Source of the DNA: Excoecaria cochinchinensis
Taxonomy: Eukaryota > Streptophyta > Magnoliopsida > Malpighiales > Euphorbiaceae
Direction: 5' to 3'
DNA: 64,000 bases
Assembly: GCA_947683425.1 (NCBI GenBank)
Contig: CANTUQ010000050.1
Location: forward strand, 10,904,501-10,968,500
The stretch's first letter is position 1. Every line of letters starts with the position of its first letter. Of this stretch, positions 56,629-64,000 are shown piece after piece. Made by a program: the position numbers and the translations under genes. The notes under the pieces were generated by a model, which made no database searches, was not told where the DNA came from, and worked only from the letters and a program-made list of their open reading frames with translations.

Positions 56629-59600
56629 ATGGCCGAGACTAGTGATAAGAAAACTGTCACCGAAATTATGCTGGGTTCATCCAAAATTACTAATCGAAAG
56701 TTAACTGGAAGTACTAATTATGCACAACGAAAGAGAACTATTCGCAGATTTGTGACTAGTGTAGATTTGGAAGACCACTTAACTAATAATCCACCACCTA
56801 AGGATGACGTTAATGCTAGAAAGAAATGGTTAATGGAGGATTATAAGTTATTTAATCAAATTCAGAATACTTTAGATTCTGTTGTTGATAATGTTGTGAA
56901 TCATTATGAGAGTGTCAAGGAATTGTGGGAATATCTGGAATTTTTATATGCTTGCAAACAAGATATGTCTCATGTTCTCGAGCGGAACAAAAGGTCGCTC
57001 CCTATTCTAATATTATACTGAAGTGAAACAAGTGTCTGAAGAAAAGTGAGTTATGTTTCCTATTATTGCTGACATAAAGCAAATGCAAAAAACAAGAGGA
57101 GAAAATTATGGTACAGTATTTTTTGGTAGGATTGGGTTCTGAATATGATGTGGCACGCACACAATTGTTAACTAGTGAGTCTCTCCCTTCTTTTACTGAA
57201 GTTTATGCTTGTTTACATCAAGTTTGTAAAGACGGTGATCTGCCTTCTGATATGGTGCCCAATGATACAGTGGCATTGGTTAGTAATGCTTCGAATGGTA
57301 GTCATGGAGGCAAAAGTGGAAACAGTAGTGGTTCTGTTGTTGGGAATAGTGGTAACTCTCGTACATATCATTATTATGGAGTTGAGGGGCACATAAAAAA
57401 GAATTGTTGGAAATTGCATGGGAAACCCCTTAAGAACTCAGGTTAGATGCATAATAAAAAGTTTGCCAAAGTAGCTACTCAGGATGGCATCCTACCAATT
57501 CCACAATCATCCTTCCCTTCTATTACCATTTCAGCAGATGAATATGCTCATTTAACTGCCACTTATGATTCACAGCAATTACCTTCTGGGATATCAGCTT
57601 TGGCTAATATAGGTAACCCCACTGCATGTCTTTCCACCTCATCTCATAGTTGGGTTATTGACTCAGGTGCTACTGATCATATGACTAGCAATACAGGTAT
57701 TCTCTCTTTTTTCAAGTCTATTAATAATTTACCTTATGTTACTTTAGCCAATGGGTATACTGCTTCTGTAATTGGGAGTGGGATAACAAACCCAACCAAA
57801 TGTCTCCCCTTATCATCTGTTTTATGCTTATCATCATTCCCCTTTAACTTGTTATCAGTTAGTCAAATTACCCAAAATCTTAACTGTTGTGTTATTTTCT
57901 ATCACAATTATTGTCTTTTTCAGGATCTTGGGACGAAGCAGATTCTTGGTAAAGGGTGCTTGGTGAATGGCTTGTATGCTCTTGAATCAACTTCTAGACA
58001 TGTACCTCGATCCGTTGTATGCACCAACTCATCTTCTCTTTTGCAGCTTCATTGTCGTTTTGGTCATCCTCCTCTTTCAATTTTACAAAAATTATGTCCT
58101 GGTCTTACACAGAAATCTACTTTAGAGTGTGAAACTTGTTAATTTGCTAAACACCATAGAGTATCTTATTCTCCTAGACTAAATAAACACGTTAAGTCCT
58201 CTTTTTACTTGGTTCATACTGATGTATGGGGTCCTTGTCCTGTTATTTCCAAACTTGGTTTTCGTTATTTTGTGACATTTATTGATGATTATTCTCGAGT
58301 TACTTGGCTTTATCCTATGAAATCTCGTTCTGAATTGTTTACTATATTTTGTGCATTTCATGCTGAAATTAAGACTCAATTTAATAAATCCATTTGTATT
58401 TTAAGAAGTGATAATGCTAAAAAATATGTTTCACATACTTTTAAATCTTATCTTTCGTAGTATGGTATTATTCATTAGTCTTCTTGTATTGTTACCCCTA
58501 AGCAAAATGGTGTAACTGAGCGAAATAACTGTCACTTATTAGAAGTTGCTTGGGCTTTAATGTTTCATATGCAGGTTCCTAAAGTTTTTTGGGTAGATGC
58601 TCTTTCCACTGCCTATTTTCTTATCAACAGAATGCCCTCTTTTGTTCTTGACGGCCAGATCCCGTATTCTCTTCTTTTTCCCTCATCTACACTATTTCAT
58701 CTTACTCATCGAATTTTTGGAAGTACTTGTTTTGTTCAAGACATGCGACCCAGGTTTTAAAACTAGATCCTAAATCTCTTAAGTGTGTCTTTTTGGGATA
58801 CTCTAGTGCAAAAAAGGGGTATCATTGATACTCTCCCTCTTTAGGTCGTTATTTGGTATCTGCTGATGTTACATTTTTTGAGCATACACGTTTCTTTGGT
58901 TCCTCTATGTTCTCTCCTTCACATACTAGCGATTCAGGGATGATTTTCTTATTTATACTGTCAGTGAATAGGTTGTTTCTCCTCCCTCTTGACCTGTTAT
59001 TCGTCAAGTTTATTCTCGACGTATGCACCATCCTATTGAGACACCTCCTGCTTCATCTTCAGATCCTCCATCTCAACCGGATGGTAGCCTTGACCTTCCT
59101 ATTGCTCTTCGCAAAGGTAAACATACATGTACTTACCCTATTTCTTCTTTTGTGTCTTACCATACTTTATCTCCTTCCTCCAAGTCTTTTGTAGCTTCTT
59201 TAAACTCTATTGCTATTCTCACATCCCTTGCTAAAGTATTAGCTCATGATGGTTAGCAAGCTGCAATGAAAGAAGAGATAATGGCCTTAGAACAGAATCA
59301 TACTTGAGATCTTATGCCTTTGCCCTCCCAGAAAAAGGCCATTGGCTATAAATGGGTGTTTACTGTTAAAATGAATCCTGATAGTTCTGTTGCTCAATTG
59401 AAAGCTCGGTTGGTAGCTAAAGGATATGCACAGACATATGGAGTGGATTATTCGAAAACCTTTTCTCCAGTTGCAAAAATTTTTTCTGTTCGATTGTGTA
59501 TCTCCTTAACTGTTAATTATAGTTGGACATTACATCAACTTGATGTGAAGAATGCATTCTTGTATGGGGATTTGAGTGAAGAAGTTTTTATGGAGCAACC

Positions 59601-60534
59601 AACTAGTTTTGTTGCTCAGGGGGAGTCAGGGAAGGTGTGCAAATTAAGAAAGTCTTTGTATAGTTTGAAGCAATCTCCTCGTGCTTGGTTTGGGAGATTT
59701 AGTACAGTTGTGATTGAGTTTGACCTACAGAGAAGTACATGTGATCACTTAGTGTTCTTTGCATCATCTAGTTTTGGGTGCATTTTGTTAGTTGTGTATG
59801 TGGATGATATAATGATAACTGCGAGTGATGAAACTGGGATCGTGAGGTTGAAAGCATTTCTTGGGACTCACTTTCAAACTAAAGATTTAGGACCATTGAA
59901 ATATTTTTTAGGGATTGAAGTTTCTCGCAATCATAAAGGGATATATCTATCTCAAAGAAAATATTGCCTATATTTATTAGGTGATGCTAGTTTTATTGAG
60001 GCAAAAGCATGTGATACGCCTATGATACCAAATGTGAAGCTGAAAACTGAAGATGGAGACTTGTTTGAGAATCCTAAGAAGTATAGGAAGGTGGTGGGAA
60101 AATTAAACTACCTTACTATCACTCGTCCTAACATTGCTTTTTCAGTAAGTATTGTTAGTCAATTTATATCATCTCCTAGAACGTTACACTGGGATGCTGT
60201 TGTACATGTTTTGAGATATCTAAAAGGTGCGCTGGAAGTGGCATTTTATATCGAAATCATAGTCATCACACTATAAAAGGTTTAATAGATGCAGACTATG
60301 CAGGATATCTTTTAGGCAGGCATTCTACCACCGGTTACTGTGTTTTTGTTGGGGGTAATCTTGTTTCTTGGAAAAGTAAGAAATAAAGTGTTGTATTCCG
60401 GTCAAGTTCAGAATCTGAATATAGAGTTATGGCACAGACTACTTGTGAACTTATATAGCTATGTCATTTGCTTAAGGAAATTGGATTTGTTCAGTCTAAA
60501 CCAATGAATTTATGGTGTGACAACCAAGGGGTTA
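56629..60534 (+). pseudogene. Copia gag-pol, multiple stops and frameshifts
   Basis: Gag (56629-57446, broken near 57020; zinc knuckle degraded to YHYYGVEGHIKKNC), protease and GAG-pre-integrase (57447-58142; WVIDSGATDHM intact), integrase (58209-58760; HTDVWGPCP and RSDNAKKY, stops near 58140, 58460 and 58480), then reverse transcriptase (59314-60276) with YVDD intact near 59800, and RNase H in a shifted frame to 60534. At least six lesions, so non-functional. Domain order and wording match the young copia at 44273. Confidence 0.88.
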
Positions 60535-61633
60535 ATTTTCATGGTGGTCACTCAACTTTATGACTTGTAACGATATGGTCACTAAATTTCAATTTGTAAT
60601 AATAAAGTAATCAATCTATTATTTTGTAACGAAAAAATTAAAATGACCGAAAAACTGATTTGTCGGCAACCTGCACGTGAGTTGCACAGTGAAAACCAAT
60701 GCCACGTCAGAAAATTTGCCACGTCGGATTTGATTGGATTTACATCTATGGTCACTAAACTTTGGCAAGTGTAACTCTGTGGTCACTAAACTACCATTTG
60801 TAACCAATGCAAGTGTAATAGTTGGGTTATTTTTTCGTTACAAATTGTAGTATAGTGACCACAACGTTACACTTTCTAAAGTTGAGTGACCACGGATGTA
60901 AATCCAGTTAGATCCGATGTGGAAATTTTTCTAACGTGGCATTGGTTTTCACCGTGCAACTCACGCACCAGTTGCCGGCGAATCCGATTTTCGATCATTT
61001 TGATTTTTTCGTTAGAAAATAATAGATTGATTACTTTATTATTACAAATTGAAATTTAGTGACCATATCGTTACAAGTCATAAAGTTGAGTGACCACCAC
61101 GGAAATTAACCCCTTGGTTGTCACACCATAAATTCATTGGTTTAGACTGAACAAATCCAATCTCCTTAAGCAAATGACATAGCCATATAAGTTCACAGGT
61201 AGTCTGTGCCATAGCTCTATATTCGGATTCTGAACTTGACCGGAATACAACACTTTGTTTCTTACTTTTCCAAGAAACAAGATTATCCCCAATAAAAAAA
61301 TAGTAACCGATAATAGAATGCCTGTCTGAAAGATCTCCTGCATAGTCTGCATCTGTTAAACCTTCTATAGTGTGATGACTATGATTTCGATATAAAATGC
61401 CACGTCCTAGCGCACCTTTTAGATATCTCAAAACATGTACAACAGCATCCCAGTGTGACGTTCTAGGAGATGATATAAATTAACTAACAATACTTACTGA
61501 AAAAGCAATGTCAGGACGAGTGATAGTAAGGTAGTTTAATTTTCCCACCACCTTCCTATACTTCTTAGGATTCTCAAACAAGTCTCCATCTTCAGTTTTC
61601 AGCTTCACATTTGGTATCATAGGCGTATCACAT
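60009..61633. repeat. Large palindrome, arms ~810 bp, of copia plus MITE sequence
   Basis: The left arm (60009 to about 60820) and right arm (about 60822 to 61633) are inverted copies. The outer ~525 bp of each arm is copia reverse transcriptase/RNase H; the inner part is one half of a MITE-like inverted repeat. Arms agree over almost all positions, with scattered substitutions and a frame difference (GCTGGAAGTGG against GCTAGGACGTGG). The minus-strand frame 61078-61431 is the right arm copy of the RNase H and is more intact than the left. Confidence 0.88.
60535..61108. mobile_element. MITE-like foldback sequence at palindrome centre
   Basis: Ends GGGGTTAATTTTCATGG and its complement. Repeated GTGGTCACT(C/A)AACTTT blocks occur at both ends and in the middle, all in inverted symmetry. 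The flanking copia text is itself inverted, so there is no ordinary target duplication. A Mutator-like or foldback MITE is possible. Confidence 0.6.
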
Positions 61634-63033
61634 TTATTTTTTTTTTAAAAAACTAGTCCCAAGCTCTACTGCAAGGCACGAGATTTACTATGTGCTCCTG
61701 CAGCGCACAGTAAATCCTATGCACCTGCAGGCTTTTGTTGTTTTCTTAAAAAAAATTGGAAAACGGCAAACATTGTGCCATTTTTCATCAAACCAAGGCC
61801 TACTCACCCGGTCTGATATTCCTTTTCAAAATGATGCCGTTTGGGCTGTTGGAAAATGACAGGTTTGCTTGCTGTTTTTAAGCTAAAAAATAGCCTCTGC
61901 TAAGTGGGCCCCACCTGACAGAAAACGGCGACAAAGTTGCCTTTTTCTAACATGCGATTTTCCTAAATACTTTTCCTATAGCACCAAAAACCTAATTATT
62001 TTTAAAAAAACACCCCAAAAATAAATAAAAAAAAATGCTTTATGTCATAGGTTTACGTCTTGCAATCACCAATAACAAGAGCTAAATAAAAGCCCGAAAA
62101 ATAATATTGATGATTAAATATTTCATTTGCTTAACTATAGCATGTTTGATCATTTTAATCTTTTGACTCAATTATATACATTTTCTTGTGGAGCTGTTGC
62201 TTGATGCTTTTATCTTCTAATGATTCGGTTCACCCCGAAACTAATTCAAACCATGCATACATCATTCAATCAAATGAAAATTTTAATTTTTCCCTTTCTA
62301 GTACATATCTTATGGCACACTGTTGTGCGGAATTAAGATTCATTTCTATTTGTTAGTTTCTTGGTATTTTAGAAAATATGGAATGCTTGGATTAGATGAA
62401 TGTATGAAAAAGATATAGATTGCTTGGATTATATGAATGTGTGAAATTAACACTTTGGCAACTTGTGCAAACTACGAAATACAAATTTCACACTCGATAG
62501 TGCTAAATATCTTATCCATAGTACATCCCTTTTTACTTCTCTCTCTTCTTAATATGTATATAAAATTTAAATATTTTTATAACATGTGATGAAAGTATTT
62601 TAATGTACATGATATATATTATGAAAAGAGTGAAGAATGTAAAAGAAAAGGTATTTGGCAATTATCTTCGATATCGCATAGATATATATTGCCTTGCGGG
62701 ATAGATTAAAGATCCTAACATGTTTGCACTTGAGATGATCATTAGCTATGATGTAGAGAGGTTAACATTTAAGAAGAAATGGTAAAAGATAGATCAACTA
62801 TAAAAAGTTAAAAAGAAAATAAAAATAAATTCCTCTCTGAACATCAACCACCTTAATTGTCAGAGATCATGTCTTAAGAAATGAATATATCAGTGTATTG
62901 ATTACTGCAAATGTTTAAGTGTATACATCTCTTCTTTCTAGTAACAAAAAAAAACAACATTCATTTTACAACCCACTTTATCTTGTCAAAACAAAGGAAA
63001 TTAGGAAATAAAACAGGAAAGAGAGAAAGAGTA
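61634..63033. other. Intergenic DNA, no recognised gene
   Basis: 61640-62000 has mixed composition with polyA/T tracts; 62000-63030 is AT-rich. I see no coding frame, LTR or terminal repeat that I can support. Confidence 0.4.
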
Positions 63034-63360
63034 TTACCCGCTAGAAGAATGTGATTCTTTCCCACCAAGTATTTGAATTATAGCTTCCAATAGTTTAATT
63101 TCATCATCGCGTTTAGATATTTCATCTTGCTTTGGACGCAGCTCTTCCATATGTAACTCAAATACCTCAATAGCCAAGATGCAACATGTTCATAGATTAC
63201 CATTTTCAGGTTTGCTTTCTATAAGCAACAACCTAGCAGAAGCACCAAGAACATTTAAAATGCAAGATGATAACATAGTTGCTACGTTACACAAGTAATT
63301 TATTCCTAAAAATTTGGTAATAAATAGGGCGTTGTGAAAAATAAATGCCAGCTCAAGAAT
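63034..63360 (-). pseudogene. Terminal coding remnant of an unidentified gene
   Basis: On the minus strand an open frame ends with the stop at 63034-63036. Its C-terminal part is charged and looks like real protein: FELHMEELRPKQDEISKRDD, then EIKLLEAIIQILGGKE and a Ser tail. Upstream in the same frame, SSCILNVLGASARLLLIESK is followed by one TGA near 63193-63195, where a CGA (Arg) would keep the frame. The true exon start is unclear (possible acceptors near 63283 or 63345). Helical, possibly coiled-coil. I do not recognise the family. Confidence 0.5.
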
Positions 63361-63393
63361 GAAAATGAAAGATAATTAGATAATCAGACAGTT

Positions 63394-64000
63394 TGTAAGG
63401 CCCCAATGTATAACCTAGTTGTCTATGGATATAATTAGGGTATACTTATAGTCAAATGCATGCATATGAAAGACAAAATGTGTTAGGGGCATAACCGATA
63501 TTTAGTTATAAGCTAAGGGTAAAATGGTAATTGTACCTATGGACTAAATTGCATGGAACAAAGAATTGAGTAGGTTAATGTGTGAAATAGAATAAATGAT
63601 GAGGTAAATGTAAGAAATGATAAAAGATTGGGACTAAAATGCAAAGTTAAGGGAGTGGTCAATCATATGTAGACACTTAAACTAATCTTATGTTGGCACA
63701 TACATTAAGTCTAGAAATATGAAGAAAATTGAAGCATTTTCTTTTGGCCTATAAAAGCCATAGAAGGCCGGCCATTTTGGGGTTAGAAACCCTTATTTCC
63801 TGTGCTAATCTCAACCATTTCCCTCTCCTAAATTCCATACTAAGTCCTACCAAAAATCTGCTCAAGGTAGTTTACAAGTAGGAGATTACTTCTAGTGCAT
63901 GTGTGTATTGATTAGGTACGTTAATTGTTAATTCTTGCTTCTTTCTTCTCTTCATAATTCTTTAAAGATTGAATTTAGAGTTTGTTAATTGTTTAGTGAT
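63394..64000 (+). repeat. Partial gypsy-like LTR running off the right edge
   Basis: Starts TGTAAGGCCCCAATG, as many Tekay/Del LTRs do. A TATA-like CCTATAAAAGCC lies at about 63749 with a leader-like sequence after it. The end of the LTR is outside the window, so this is a probable call. Confidence 0.5.

Larger units (their letters stand above)
55852..60534 (+). mobile_element. Decayed Ty1/copia element with 5' LTR, 3' end lost in palindrome
   Basis: A short 5' LTR (55852-55996, 145 bp, TGTTACGATA to TTTCACA) precedes a Met-type primer site, a leader with a GC-rich block, and a broken gag-pol related to the young copia but with an unrelated LTR. Sequence ends within RNase H (LWCDNQGVNF) at about 60534, where a MITE-like inverted structure begins. 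No 3' LTR is present. Confidence 0.85.

Noticed and set aside
61078..61431. Independent minus-strand copia gene
   Set aside because: It is the inverted right arm of the palindrome, not a separate insertion with its own LTR or target duplication.

Overview
This window comes from a eudicot plant nuclear genome. The evidence is split genes with GT-AG introns, plant-specific families (an S-domain receptor kinase, an UNC93-like membrane protein), and a dense nest of plant transposable elements: Athila, Tat and Tekay-like Ty3/gypsy, Ty1/copia, CACTA, hAT and Harbinger. The species cannot be named from the sequence alone. Most of the long uninterrupted reading frames are transposon proteins.

Layout. 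(1) 1-8888: minus-strand Athila-type element with a stop-riddled gag-pro, a long open pol, a tRNA-Asp type primer site and a 1.7 kb LTR; its far end lies outside the window. It sits in the 3' region of a plus-strand Tat-type element (8889-12480), whose non-coding tail is a higher-order minisatellite and whose 2.5 kb LTR follows. (2) 12481-27853: decayed minus-strand Tekay-like element. Its reverse transcriptase is split by a solo LTR of the Athila family (13607-23115), which is in turn split by a complete 7,995 bp CACTA element (14581-22575, TSD TTC). (3) 27854-29640: remnants of a second Tat element and of a copia RNase H. (4) 31184-34583: an apparently intact seven-exon G-type lectin S-receptor-like kinase on the minus strand, the best candidate for a working host gene. 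(5) 38834-49530: an UNC93-like gene on the minus strand. Seven exons are recognisable; the C-terminal exons are absent, and the introns carry a 3 kb hAT element (TSD GTTGTAGG) and a young, coding-competent copia element (43345-48596, TSD GAAAG, two differences between its LTRs). (6) 49923-61633: Harbinger-like element with a nested CACTA derivative, a decayed copia, a second CACTA end next to a copied piece of the S-receptor kinase, another decayed copia, and a 1.6 kb palindrome containing copia and MITE sequence. (7) 61634-64000: AT-rich DNA, a short unidentified coding remnant, and the start of another gypsy-like LTR.

The most unusual signal is a family of about 20 short hairpins (arms TTACACGGCGGTA / TACCGCCGTGTAA, variable 7-12 nt loop). 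They form four arrays, in two different gypsy lineages and in both LTR and non-LTR positions. Several carry paired arm changes that keep the stem intact, which suggests the folded structure itself is maintained or copied.
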